From Dongia_A sp039808885 (GTDB lineage Bacteria; Pseudomonadota; Alphaproteobacteria; Dongiales; Dongiaceae): a stretch of 64,000 nt of DNA. Position 1 is the first letter of the stretch. Each line of letters starts with the position of its first letter. Where the stretch lies: assembly GCA_039808885.1 (NCBI GenBank), contig JBDHTX010000021.1:1-64000 (forward strand), read 5' to 3'. Shown here in pieces: positions 1 to 7,677 of this stretch. The notes under the pieces were generated by a model, which saw only the letters and a list, made by a program, of their open reading frames with translations, was not told where the DNA came from and did no database searches. The position numbers were made by a program, and so were the translations under genes.

Positions 1-899
1 ACCATCAGGCTGCTCTCCATGGCCGCGGCCGCGCGCGGGCCAAGCTCGTCCTGCGCCGCCTTCTTGCTCTTGACGATGGCGTCGAGCTGCTCGGCCATCG
101 ACGGTCCGATCTTGTTCAGCTGGTTGTCGATGATGTCGTTGCGGGCGAGGATCGCGGTCTGGACGCCCTCGAACGCGGTCACGTATTCCTTGGCAAGCGA
201 AATCGCCGCGTCGCTCAGGCGCCGCCGCTCGGGGTTCTGCAGCTCGGCCAGCATCGCATCGGCCTTGCCGGCGAATTCCTTGGCGTATTTGCGCACGGCC
301 TCGATGTTCTCCGGCGCGTTGTCGGCGAGGAACTTGGCGCGGGCCAGCCGCATCAGCAACAGGCTGCGCAGCGCGTCGCCAGCGCGGTAGGCCGCGGCCG
401 TGTCGCCGTCGTTGAAGGCGCTGTCCATCACGCCGGACAGGTCGGCTTCGATGCGCGGGCCCAATTCATCCATCTGCTTGGCGAAGGCATTGCGCTGCGC
501 GCGCAGCTCGATCACCTTGCCGAATGCATCGTTGTAGCCCTGCGCGTCGGCCGAGATGGTGGCCAGCGTCTTGCTGTCCTCGTCGGAATCCGAGAACAGC
601 TGCTGGCTGGCCTCGATCTCCTTCTGCAGGGCGGCGATGGCGGCGGTGACCGCATCGACCGAATTGTCGGTGCCTTTCAGCAGGAATTCCTTGACGTTGA
701 GCCGGGCCATCAGCAATTCGCCGTTCATGGCGCCCGCGGCGGCGGTCTGCCGCGCCATGGCACGGTAATCGCCGAAATTCGCATTTCCGCTATTGAGTCC
801 GACATAGGCGGCGGCCGCCACGATCACCAGCAGGGTCAGCACGGTGCCGATGCCGGCCGCCAGTCGCACGCCGATCTTCAGATTACGCCACGCGTTCAT
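1..899 (-). CDS. Methyl-accepting chemotaxis protein, N-terminal part (runs off left edge)
   Basis: Only the first 299 residues are inside the window. The start ATG is preceded by an AGGAGAG ribosome site about 6 bases upstream. Residues about 8-32 form a membrane helix (LAAGIGTVLTLLVIVAAAAY), followed by about 265 mostly helical, periplasmic residues rich in Ala, Leu, Asp and Glu, the style of an HBM or four-helix-bundle ligand domain. The HAMP and signalling domains would lie beyond the edge. The call as a chemoreceptor rests on this layout and on the complete receptor gene just upstream. The ligand is unknown. Confidence 0.75.
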   Translation of the reverse strand, partial: MNAWRNLKIGVRLAAGIGTVLTLLVIVAAAAYVGLNSGNANFGDYRAMARQTAAAGAMNGELLMARLNVKEFLLKGTDNSVDAVTAAIAALQKEIEASQQLFSDSDEDSKTLATISADAQGYNDAFGKVIELRAQRNAFAKQMDELGPRIEADLSGVMDSAFNDGDTAAAYRAGDALRSLLLMRLARAKFLADNAPENIEAVRKYAKEFAGKADAMLAELQNPERRRLSDAAISLAKEYVTAFEGVQTAILARNDIIDNQLNKIGPSMAEQLDAIVKSKKAAQDELGPRAAAAMESSLM

Positions 900-1239
900 T
901 ACAGCTCTCCTGGTTTCCCCCAGCGCCCTCAGGCAGGGATGTTTCGCTGGCATCGATTTCTAGGCGAGGACTCTTAAGGCGCGATTAAATCTGCTTATGA
1001 AATATGCTTCGTAGCGCTGTTCAAGTTAGAGACTTATCTATAAGCAACTTATGTTGATTGAACAGCGGCAGTCGTGGGTTTGCAAAGGCTTGCGCAACGG
1101 GGCCGCGCGTGGCGCTGGCGCGCAAGCGCGACAGGCGGCGTCGGGAAGGGCCGCGCGCCGCGCACGCGAAGAACGCGCGCAAAGAAAAAGCCCCGCAGCG
1201 ATCCGCTGCGGGGCCTTGGCGATTGCGATGCGGAGTGCG
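900..1239. other. Intergenic region between two chemoreceptor genes
   Basis: No gene is seen. The right part holds the terminator of the upstream receptor gene (1181-1214). The AT-rich left part (about 960-1050) is the likely promoter region of the minus-strand receptor gene starting at 899, with its ribosome site at about 905-911. No clear -35/-10 pair was assigned. Confidence 0.6.
1181..1214 (-). terminator. Rho-independent terminator of the chemoreceptor gene
   Basis: A perfect 11-bp GC-rich stem (GCCCCGCAGCG / CGCTGCGGGGC, 1190-1214) with a 3-base loop is followed, reading the minus strand, by CTTTTTCTTT. It lies 26 bases after the stop codon of the receptor gene. Confidence 0.9.
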
Positions 1240-2931
1240 CTAGGCGGCGCGCACCGTGTGCAGGAACGCTTCCACCTCTTGCCGCAGCTTCTCGCCGTTG
1301 CGGGCGAGCTCCGACGCGGCGCTCAGCACCTCGGTCGAGCCGGCGCTGGTCTGCTGCGAAGCCTGGGTCACGCCGACGATGTTCGTGGAGACTTCGGCGC
1401 TGCCGGCCGAGGCTTCCTGGACGTTGCGGGAAATCTCCTGCGTCGCGGCGCCCTGCTCCTCCACCGCGCTGGCGATGGCGGTCGAGATTTCGTTGACCCG
1501 GCCGATGGTCTGGGTGATGCCGTCAATGGCCTGGGCCGAGCTTGCCGTGGCGTCCTGGATGGCGCGGATCTGGCCGGAGATCTCCTCGGTCGCCTTGGCC
1601 GTCTGGGTCGCCAGGTTCTTCACCTCGCTGGCGACCACGGCGAAGCCCTTGCCGGCCTCGCCCGCCCGCGCCGCCTCGATGGTAGCGTTGAGCGCCAGCA
1701 GGTTGGTCTGGCCGGCGATCTCGTTGATCAGGGTCACCACGTCGCCGATCTTCTGCGCCGCCTCGGCCAGCGCCTTGACCTTGGCGTTGGTATCCTCGGC
1801 CTGGTTCACGGCGGCGCCGACGATGCGGGAGGATTCGGTGACCTGGTTGCCGATCTCGCGGATCGAGGCGGAAAGCTCCTCGGTCGCGGCCGCCACCGTC
1901 TGCACGTTCTGGGTCATCTGGCCCGACGTCTCGGCCACGGCGTTCGATTGCTGCGAGGCTTCCTCGGCGGTCTCCGAGAGCGATTGCGCCGTCGCCTGCA
2001 ATTCGGTCGCCGCCGCGGTCACGGCGTTCACCACGCCGCTCACCGAGGCCTCGAACTTGTCGGCCATGTCGAGCATGGCCTGACGGCGATCGGCCTCGGC
2101 CCGCTTCTTCAGCGCTTCCTGCTCGGCGGCGAGGCGGTCCATCTCGAGGGCGTTCTGCTTGAACACCTCGAGCGCGCGCGCCAGTTCGCCGATCTCGCTC
2201 TTGAGCTCGGTGTTGTGGACCTCGATGGTCTTGTCGCCCTCGGACAGCCGCTTCATGCTGGCGGTCGCCGCCATCAGCGGGCGCGAAATGCTGTTGGCGA
2301 TGGCCATGGAGACCAGGATCACCAGGGCGAGGATGCCGAGCAGGATGCCGCCCTGCACCAGCACGATGTTCCAGAAGATGGCGTTGACGTCGTCGATGTA
2401 GATGCCGGAACCGACGATCCAGCCCCATTCCTTGAAGCCCTTCACATAGGAGATCTTCGGCACCGCGGTTTCGCTGTCGGGCTTGGCCCAGTCGTACTGG
2501 ACGAAGCCGGCGCCGTCCCGCTTCACCACATCGACCATCTCCTGGAAGAACAGCTTACCGGCCTTGTCCTTCATGCCGCCGATGTTCTGGCCGACGAGCT
2601 TCTTGGAGAAGGGATGCATCAGCATCACTGGCGTCAGGTCATTGATCCAGAAATAGTCGTTGCCGCCATAGCGCAACGTCTCGAGCTCGGCCATGGCAGC
2701 CTTCTTGGCGGCCGCCTCGTCGAGGGTGCCGGCCTGGACCTGGGCGTAGTAGTTGGCGATCACGCTGTAGGCGACGTCGACGACATGCTGGGTCTTGACC
2801 TGGCGGTCTTCCAGCAGGACGCCGCGGGTGCGCCACGCATCGATGGCGCTGACGGCGAGCAGTCCGATGACCGAGAGCATGACCAGCAAGGACATGCGAC
2901 GACTGATTTTGAGATTCCCGAGACGCATCAT
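1240..2931 (-). CDS. Methyl-accepting chemotaxis protein with a periplasmic single-Cache domain
   Basis: A complete chemoreceptor of about 563 residues. In order: basic cytoplasmic tip, first membrane helix (SLLVMLSVIGLLAVSAIDAW), periplasmic sCache_2-type sensor (YGGNDYFWINDL and GWIVGSGIYIDDV are typical), second membrane helix (VQGGILLGILALVILVSMAI), HAMP linker, then a coiled-coil signalling domain with the hairpin tip EIAGQTNLLALNATIEAARA. The frame is open to 2985, but the start at 2931 or 2928 is preferred because a GAGGA ribosome site lies just upstream and the protein then begins MRLGNLKIS, normal for the family. No CheB/CheR pentapeptide tether is visible at the C-terminus. Ligand unknown; Cache_2 receptors often bind small organic acids. 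Confidence 0.92.
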   Translation of the reverse strand: MMRLGNLKISRRMSLLVMLSVIGLLAVSAIDAWRTRGVLLEDRQVKTQHVVDVAYSVIANYYAQVQAGTLDEAAAKKAAMAELETLRYGGNDYFWINDLTPVMLMHPFSKKLVGQNIGGMKDKAGKLFFQEMVDVVKRDGAGFVQYDWAKPDSETAVPKISYVKGFKEWGWIVGSGIYIDDVNAIFWNIVLVQGGILLGILALVILVSMAIANSISRPLMAATASMKRLSEGDKTIEVHNTELKSEIGELARALEVFKQNALEMDRLAAEQEALKKRAEADRRQAMLDMADKFEASVSGVVNAVTAAATELQATAQSLSETAEEASQQSNAVAETSGQMTQNVQTVAAATEELSASIREIGNQVTESSRIVGAAVNQAEDTNAKVKALAEAAQKIGDVVTLINEIAGQTNLLALNATIEAARAGEAGKGFAVVASEVKNLATQTAKATEEISGQIRAIQDATASSAQAIDGITQTIGRVNEISTAIASAVEEQGAATQEISRNVQEASAGSAEVSTNIVGVTQASQQTSAGSTEVLSAASELARNGEKLRQEVEAFLHTVRAA

Positions 2932-3024
2932 TTTCCTCATTGGAGCCGCCATGCCATCGGGCGAACCGCGCGCGCCAAAATGCATCGGCAGTGAAACTTT
3001 TTGCCTCGCTCATTCAGCAGTGCT

Positions 3025-3050
3025 GGGGGTTAAGGTCGCCTTAATCCCCC
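3025..3050. repeat. Palindrome in the divergent promoter region
   Basis: An inverted repeat with 11-base arms (GGGGGTTAAGG, then TCG, then CCTTAATCCCC), one G-T mismatch, lies between the minus-strand receptor gene and the plus-strand acetyltransferase gene. It has no T-run on either side, so an operator or repeat is more likely than a terminator. The rest of 2932-3335 shows no gene. Confidence 0.5.
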
Positions 3051-3335
3051 GATCGTGCCCGTGGGAAACATCCGCCGCGCGGCCTTGCCGGCTGGATGCG
3101 CGACAGCGGATCCGAATCCGCCGCGATGCGTCCCCTTAGGACCGCGCCCGGCGGCGAGGGGCTGGAAGCCGCGCGGAATCAAGAGCGCATCCGTCGCGGC
3201 CGGCTGAACCCCGTCCGGCCGGTACGGGAGTTTTTCCTAGAGCTGGGCTAGGATGAAGCCGCATCGCCCTGCGGCAATTCGTCCAGGCCGACAAGGCCGC
3301 GCCACAGTCGCGCGGAATCAGCACCGGGGAAGTTC

Positions 3336-3926
3336 ATGACGGAGCGCAGTGAACAGGCCGGCCCCGCGCCGGCGCAATCGGCCTGGACCCGCATCGCCAC
3401 GCCCCGGCTGGTGCTGGTCGCGCTGCCGGTTGCGGCGCTGCGCGCGGCGGCCGAAGGCCGGCTCGACGAGGCGGGGCGCATCGCGGGCTGCGACCTTCGT
3501 CCGTTCCCGGCGGAGGAGCGCGAGATCGCCGAAATCCGCTGCCGCGATCTGGAGCAGGACCCCGGCTATTTCCCTTGGTCACTGCGGGCGATCTGCCTGA
3601 AGCCCGATCTGCGCTTCGTCGGCCATTTCAATTTCCACACCAAGCCCGACCCCGACTACCTGCGCGACCTGGCGCCCGGTGCCGTGGAGCTCGGCTACTA
3701 CATCCTGCCGGAATTCCGCCGCCGGGGCCTGGCGGAGGAGGCCGCGCGCGGCATGATGGACTGGGCGGCGCGGAGCTTCGGGGTGCGCCGCTTCGTGGTC
3801 TCCGTCGGGCCAGACAACGCCGCCTCGGTGGCCGTGGCCGCCAAGCTCGGCTTCAGCCGCATCGGCAGCCATATCGACGACGAGGATGGCTATGAAGATA
3901 TCCTGGCCCTCACGCGATCTGGCTGA
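3336..3926 (+). CDS. GNAT-family N-acetyltransferase (RimJ/RimL-like)
   Basis: 196 residues with the RimJ/RimL-type order: TPRLVLVALP near the N-terminus, a central strand (VELGYYILPEFRRRGLAEEA) carrying the acetyl-CoA pyrophosphate-binding R-R-x-G-L-A motif, and a C-terminal segment with NAASVAVAAKLGFSRIG, the usual GNAT motif B. The enzyme is expected to move an acetyl group from acetyl-CoA to an amine of a small molecule or protein N-terminus; the substrate cannot be predicted. A GGGGAAG ribosome site precedes the ATG. It stands alone, 80 bases before the heat-shock promoter. Confidence 0.85.
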   Translation: MTERSEQAGPAPAQSAWTRIATPRLVLVALPVAALRAAAEGRLDEAGRIAGCDLRPFPAEEREIAEIRCRDLEQDPGYFPWSLRAICLKPDLRFVGHFNFHTKPDPDYLRDLAPGAVELGYYILPEFRRRGLAEEAARGMMDWAARSFGVRRFVVSVGPDNAASVAVAAKLGFSRIGSHIDDEDGYEDILALTRSG

Positions 3927-4005
3927 CCCGATCCGCCGCCCGTCCCCATGGCCGGCATTCCCCGGGCCGAGCTCTAGGTTTCTTATCCTCCGGCGGGCGG
4001 AGCCG

Positions 4006-4034
4006 CTTGAATCCGTTAACCCACGACCTAGATT
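4006..4034 (+). promoter_or_regulatory. Candidate heat-shock (RpoH-type) promoter of hsp20
   Basis: CTTGAA at 4006-4011 and CCTAGAT at 4027-4033 resemble the alphaproteobacterial RpoH pattern (CTTGAA, then CYTATNT), with one mismatch in the second element and a 15-base spacer that is slightly short. It would start a leader of about 110 bases ending at the hsp20 ATG. Confidence 0.45.
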
Positions 4035-4040
4035 CTAGGA

Positions 4041-4150
4041 TGTGGCCGCAAATACGGTTGTACCGTCGGATGGGCCATCGCAAGCCGCGCCGGTATCGGG
4101 CGGCCGAACGAATGACGATGCGGCTCGCTCATGAAGGAGGAGCTTTCGGA
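4041..4150 (+). promoter_or_regulatory. ROSE-like RNA thermometer in the hsp20 leader
   Basis: The leader ends with CTCGCTCATGAAGGAGG. TCGCT (4125-4129) fits the ROSE consensus UYGCU and can pair with the AGGA of the ribosome site (4135-4138) across a five-base CAUGA loop, leaving the characteristic bulged G. A further hairpin (GCCGC / GCGGC, 4084-4104) lies upstream. ROSE elements are known to hold hsp20-family ribosome sites closed at low temperature in alphaproteobacteria. The fold was judged by eye. Confidence 0.65.
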
Positions 4151-4642
4151 ATGTCCCGCCTGTCCCTGTTCAGCAGCCCCCTGCTGCTCGGTTTCGATCA
4201 CTTCGAGCGCACCCTGGACCGCATCGCGAAGTCCGGCGCGGAAGGCTATCCCCCCTATAACATCGAGCAGGTCGGCGAGAACCGCCTGCGCATTACGCTC
4301 GCGGTCGCCGGGTTCGCCCTGGAGGACCTCGAGATCCAGATCGAGGACAACCAGCTCACCATCAAGGGCCGCCAAACCGACGACCCCACCAAGGTCTATC
4401 TCTATCGCGGCATCGCCGCGCGGCAGTTCCAGCGCAGTTTCGTGCTGGCCGAAGGGATCGAAGTGGTCGGCGCCGGGTTGGACAATGGGCTGCTGTCGGT
4501 TGACCTGCAGCGCCCGACGGTGGTGAGCCAGGTGCGCAACGTGCCGATCCGCAAGGCTGGCGCGGAAGCGTCCAGGGCCGCCCCGGGAAAAGCGCCGGCG
4601 GGCAAGGCCGCCGCGCAGACCGTCGATATTGCCGGCAAGTGA
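4151..4642 (+). CDS. Small heat-shock protein Hsp20
   Basis: 163 residues. A short N-terminal arm is followed by the alpha-crystallin domain (residues about 36-130, with RITLAVAGF, LTIKGR and GIAARQFQRSF typical of class A IbpA/HspA-like proteins) and a C-terminal tail carrying the VPI (I/V-x-I) oligomer-linking motif. The tail then runs into an Ala/Lys/Gly-rich end. It acts as an ATP-independent holdase for unfolding proteins. The frame is open further upstream, but the start at 4151 has an AAGGAGG ribosome site 10 bases away and gives a family-length protein. Expression is likely heat-induced, through both a sigma-32-type promoter and the ROSE element. Confidence 0.93.
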   Translation: MSRLSLFSSPLLLGFDHFERTLDRIAKSGAEGYPPYNIEQVGENRLRITLAVAGFALEDLEIQIEDNQLTIKGRQTDDPTKVYLYRGIAARQFQRSFVLAEGIEVVGAGLDNGLLSVDLQRPTVVSQVRNVPIRKAGAEASRAAPGKAPAGKAAAQTVDIAGK

Positions 4643-4738
4643 GTGCGTGACCGAAGCCGGTCCCTGGCCGGACAGGAACACCAAGGCGGCGCCGGGCGCG
4701 GACGCCGACAGGATCGCAGCGCGCCGAAGGAGTGTGAC

Positions 4739-4954
4739 ATGAAAGAGATCGACAGAATTCGCAGCCTGACGCCGCAGGACATGCTGATGCTCGGCATCAA
4801 GGACATCGCCTATATCAAGGACATCGAGGTGGATGGCGAGAACGCCGTGGGCCTGTTCGCGGCCAATGGCAAGCCGCTCGCCGTGACCGCCGACCGCGAG
4901 GCCGCCGTGGCCACCGCCTGGCAGAACGGCTTGGCGCCGATGACCCTGCAATAG
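4739..4954 (+). CDS. DUF1150 family small protein
   Basis: 71 residues, beginning MKEIDRIRSLTPQDMLMLG, followed by IAYIKDIEVDGENAVGLFAANGKPLAVTADR split over a compact domain. This matches the DUF1150 family, which in alphaproteobacteria commonly sits directly downstream of hsp20, as here (96 bases apart). The ATG at 4739 follows GAAGGAG. Function unknown; the fixed pairing suggests a role with the small heat-shock protein or shared heat control. Co-transcription with hsp20 is likely, since nothing resembling a terminator separates them. Confidence 0.85.
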   Translation: MKEIDRIRSLTPQDMLMLGIKDIAYIKDIEVDGENAVGLFAANGKPLAVTADREAAVATAWQNGLAPMTLQ

Positions 4955-5149
4955 CGGGGCGGACCCTGCCAAACGCAGGTTCCGCCTTCGCGGCCGCTCA
5001 GGTCAAATGAAGACCGCATTGTATCAATTGAAGAATATCGGCCTGTCGCCACGGCTTAGCCCATTTCGTTGAGCGAAGCTTAATCCTTCCATAACCAATT
5101 GCGCTGCACTCTGGCCGCCTCACGGGGGACATAAATCGCGGGGGCGCGC

Positions 5150-6379
5150 GTGGACGTACAGGCGTTGAAGGCATTGCTGTTGGCCCATCGTGCCTGGCTG
5201 CGCAACGAGCGCGGCGGCAAGCGGGCTGATCTGTCCCTGAAGACCCTGCGCGACCTGAAGCTCGTCAATCTGCAGCTGCCCCGCAGCAAGATGACCGGCG
5301 TCCAGCTGCTGAATTGCGATCTCTCCGGCGCCAATATCAGCGAAAGCGATCTGTTCGCCTCCAATCTGGCCGGCACCAAGTTCATCGGCGCCGATTGCCG
5401 CGACTGCGATTTCCGCGGTGCCAACCTGGTCGGCGCCGACTTCTCCGAGGCGCAGCTTTCGGGCACCGATTTCCGCGAAGGCTCGCTGCTGGTCAATTCC
5501 GGCGGCAACATGGCGCCGCCGAAGCGCGACGAATGGACCAGCGAGAAGACCGACACCGCGATGAATCGCGCCAACCTGACCGGCGCCCGGCTGCGCAAGT
5601 CGATCATCCGCAAGGCCGACCTGTCGGGCGCGATCCTGCGCAACGCCGATCTGGCGGGAGCCAATCTCGAGGGCACGTCGCTGAAGGATGCGGACCTGCG
5701 CGGCGCCAACCTGACCGGCGCCGACCTCTCGAACGTGCAGCTCAACCGCGCGGTGATCGACGGCGCGGCCCTGGACGGCGCCAACCTCACCGACGCGAAC
5801 GTCTTCGGCGTCGATCTGTCGAGGGCGGTCTACGGCTTCCTCGACACCTCGACCACCATCACCGTCGACGATTCGGCCGAGACCCAAGCCCTGGTCACCG
5901 AGATGATCATCGCGCACGAGCGCTGGGTGACGTCGTCCGGCACCGACGGCCAGCGCGCCGATTTCTCCAACGCCGACCTGTCGGGCAACGATTTCTCCGG
6001 CCACAACCTGCGCGGCGCGCTGTTCGTCGAGGCGCGCCTGCGCTCCGCCAAGTTCAACCGCACCACGCTCGATCTTGCCGACTTCTCCAAGGCCGACCTG
6101 ACCGGCGCCAGCTTCGGCGGCGCCAATTTGCGCGGCACCAACTTCACCAACGCCAATCTGCGCCGGACCGATTTCCGCAAGGCCGATCTCAGCGTCGAGA
6201 CCGCGGTGCTGGCCGACGGCTCGACCCGCGAATGGCTGCCGCGTTTCGTGGAGTGTCAGGTGGACGAGGCGGATTTCACCGAAGCCAAGGCCAGCCGGCT
6301 GATCGCCAAGGGCGTCTCCGTCCACAACGCGATCGGCGACAAGACCTTCCTGCAGCTGCTGATGCCGACCGCCGCCTAG
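5150..6379 (+). CDS. Pentapeptide-repeat protein with two repeat blocks
   Basis: 409 residues, starting at GTG. Most of the chain is A(D/N)LxG-type five-residue repeats, in two blocks (about 38-230 and 268-350), which fold as a right-handed four-sided helix. Each block is headed by a similar segment, AHRAWLRNERGGKRADLS (12-29) and AHERWVTSSGTDGQRADFS (255-273), implying an internal duplication. A 12-residue non-repeat insertion near 117-130 (GGNMAPPKRDEW) breaks the first block. No signal peptide or membrane helix. Biochemical role unknown; some relatives mimic DNA and bind gyrase, but nothing here shows that. Monocistronic, convergent with ptsN. Confidence 0.85.
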   Translation: MDVQALKALLLAHRAWLRNERGGKRADLSLKTLRDLKLVNLQLPRSKMTGVQLLNCDLSGANISESDLFASNLAGTKFIGADCRDCDFRGANLVGADFSEAQLSGTDFREGSLLVNSGGNMAPPKRDEWTSEKTDTAMNRANLTGARLRKSIIRKADLSGAILRNADLAGANLEGTSLKDADLRGANLTGADLSNVQLNRAVIDGAALDGANLTDANVFGVDLSRAVYGFLDTSTTITVDDSAETQALVTEMIIAHERWVTSSGTDGQRADFSNADLSGNDFSGHNLRGALFVEARLRSAKFNRTTLDLADFSKADLTGASFGGANLRGTNFTNANLRRTDFRKADLSVETAVLADGSTREWLPRFVECQVDEADFTEAKASRLIAKGVSVHNAIGDKTFLQLLMPTAA

Positions 6380-6401
6380 AGCTTCCGGGACGGAAGGCCG
6401 G

Positions 6402-6866
6402 TCAGGCCGCGTGGCTCTTCGCCGTGTCGGTGAGGAGCGCATAGATGGCGTCGGTCTGGTCGGCGCCGCGCAGCTTTTCGCAAACCGATTTGTCGCGCAG
6501 CAGGCGGCTGACCCGCGCCAGGGCCTTCAGGTGATCGGCGCCGGCGCCCTCGGGCGCCAGCAGCAGGAACACCAGATCCACCGGCTGCTCGTCGATGGCG
6601 TCGAAATCGACCGGCTCGTCCAGGCGGGCAAACAGGCCGAACAGTTCCTTGATGTCCGGCAGCTTGCCGTGCGGAATGGCGATGCCATTGCCGACGCCGG
6701 TGGTGCCGAGACGCTCGCGCTCCAGCAGCACATCGAAGATCGCGCGCTCATGGAGGCCCGACAGCTCCGCCGCGCGCTTCGCCAGCTCCTGCAGCACATG
6801 CTTCTTGCTGGTCGCTTTCAGCCGCGGCAGTACCCGAGCCGGGGTGATGAGATCTTCGATTTCCAT
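6402..6866 (-). CDS. ptsN: PTS-Ntr enzyme IIA (nitrogen regulatory IIA protein)
   Basis: 154 residues forming a single EIIA type-2 domain. The phosphoacceptor histidine lies in NGIAIPHGKLP, and DLVFLLLAPEGAGADHLKAL is the usual second core. In the PTS-Ntr chain (PtsP, PtsO, PtsN) this protein is the terminal phosphoacceptor and a cytoplasmic regulator of potassium and nitrogen physiology; it has no transport partner. The start at 6866 (MEIEDLITPARV) matches family length; the open frame further upstream is not conserved-looking. It is the last gene of the rpoN-hpf-ptsN order, 67 bases after hpf. Confidence 0.94.
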   Translation of the reverse strand: MEIEDLITPARVLPRLKATSKKHVLQELAKRAAELSGLHERAIFDVLLERERLGTTGVGNGIAIPHGKLPDIKELFGLFARLDEPVDFDAIDEQPVDLVFLLLAPEGAGADHLKALARVSRLLRDKSVCEKLRGADQTDAIYALLTDTAKSHAA

Positions 6867-6933
6867 GAATGCGTCCTTGGAGTCCCGATTCGAGGCTGGC
6901 GCCCGCACTGTGGTGGAACGGAGGATACGCCCG

Positions 6934-7521
6934 CTACTGGGCCGCTTTCGCGCCGAGGCGCGGGTCGACCCAGCCGATATTCCCGTCATTGCGCCGGTAG
7001 ACCATGTTCAGGCCGCCATGCCCCTTGTTCAGGAACATCATGGCCTTGGTATCGGACAGGTCGAGGCGCATCACCGCTTCGCCGACGGTCAAGGTCGGGA
7101 TCTCGGTCTGCATCTCCGCGATGACGGTCGGCGCGTCGGTCCCGTTCGCTGCATGTGCATCGACCTCTTCCTCCTCCTGCGGCGCCAGGATGTATTGCGA
7201 GGCGCGGAAAGACTCGATCTCGGCGCGGTGATGGTCGCGCAGCCGCCGCTTGTGCCGGCGCAGCCGCTTGGCCATGTGATCCATAGCCTGGTCGAAGGCC
7301 GCGTAGGCCTGGCCGGCGGAGGCTTCCGCCTGCATGTGGATGCCGCGGCCGATATGCACGGCGAGGTCGGCCACGAACAGATGCGACTCCTTCGAGAAGG
7401 TCACCGTCGCTTCGATCGGATTGCCGAAATACTTGCCGATGGCGTGGTCGAGATTTTGCGCGACATGAGTCCGCAATGCCTCGCCGACGTCGATATTCTT
7501 ACCTTTGACTGTCAGATTCAT
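6934..7521 (-). CDS. hpf: Ribosome hibernation promoting factor, long form
   Basis: 195 residues. The N-terminal S30AE/HPF domain (MNLTVKGKNIDVGEALRTHV to about residue 105) binds the 30S subunit. After an acidic linker (APQEEEEVDAH) the C-terminal domain (TLTVGEAVMRLDLSDTKAMM, then GNIGWVDPRLG) is the dimerisation module of long HPF, which drives 100S ribosome dimers in stationary phase. Length and domain order are normal for alphaproteobacteria. The chosen ATG gives the conserved MNLTVKGKNI start even though its ribosome site is weak. It lies between rpoN and ptsN, an arrangement found across proteobacteria. Confidence 0.94.
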   Translation of the reverse strand: MNLTVKGKNIDVGEALRTHVAQNLDHAIGKYFGNPIEATVTFSKESHLFVADLAVHIGRGIHMQAEASAGQAYAAFDQAMDHMAKRLRRHKRRLRDHHRAEIESFRASQYILAPQEEEEVDAHAANGTDAPTVIAEMQTEIPTLTVGEAVMRLDLSDTKAMMFLNKGHGGLNMVYRRNDGNIGWVDPRLGAKAAQ

Positions 7522-7677
7522 AATCACTGTCCAACAGACGGGCCTCATGCCAAAGGCGGCCATTCGGCCTTGCCATTTTTGCCCGTCCTGGCGGCGGGCC
7601 GGGACCATATGTACCGCCCTATCTCAAGTCAAGGGCGGGTCTCCCAGCACTGGTCCGATTGAATGATGTAGCCCGCC

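Noticed and set aside
1051..2994. A 647-codon open frame on the plus strand opposite the chemoreceptor gene
   Set aside because: It is antisense to a clear receptor gene, its composition is Gly/Arg/His-rich without motifs, and high GC makes long shadow frames common.
4007..4150. Extending hsp20 upstream to 4007
   Set aside because: It would translate the ROSE-like leader and remove the strong ribosome site at 4134-4140; the 4151 start fits the family.
5120..6442. A 440-codon minus-strand frame opposite the pentapeptide gene, with its own periodic pattern
   Set aside because: The periodicity (EIGAxQIG) is the antisense image of the A(D/N)LxG repeats, not a second repeat protein.
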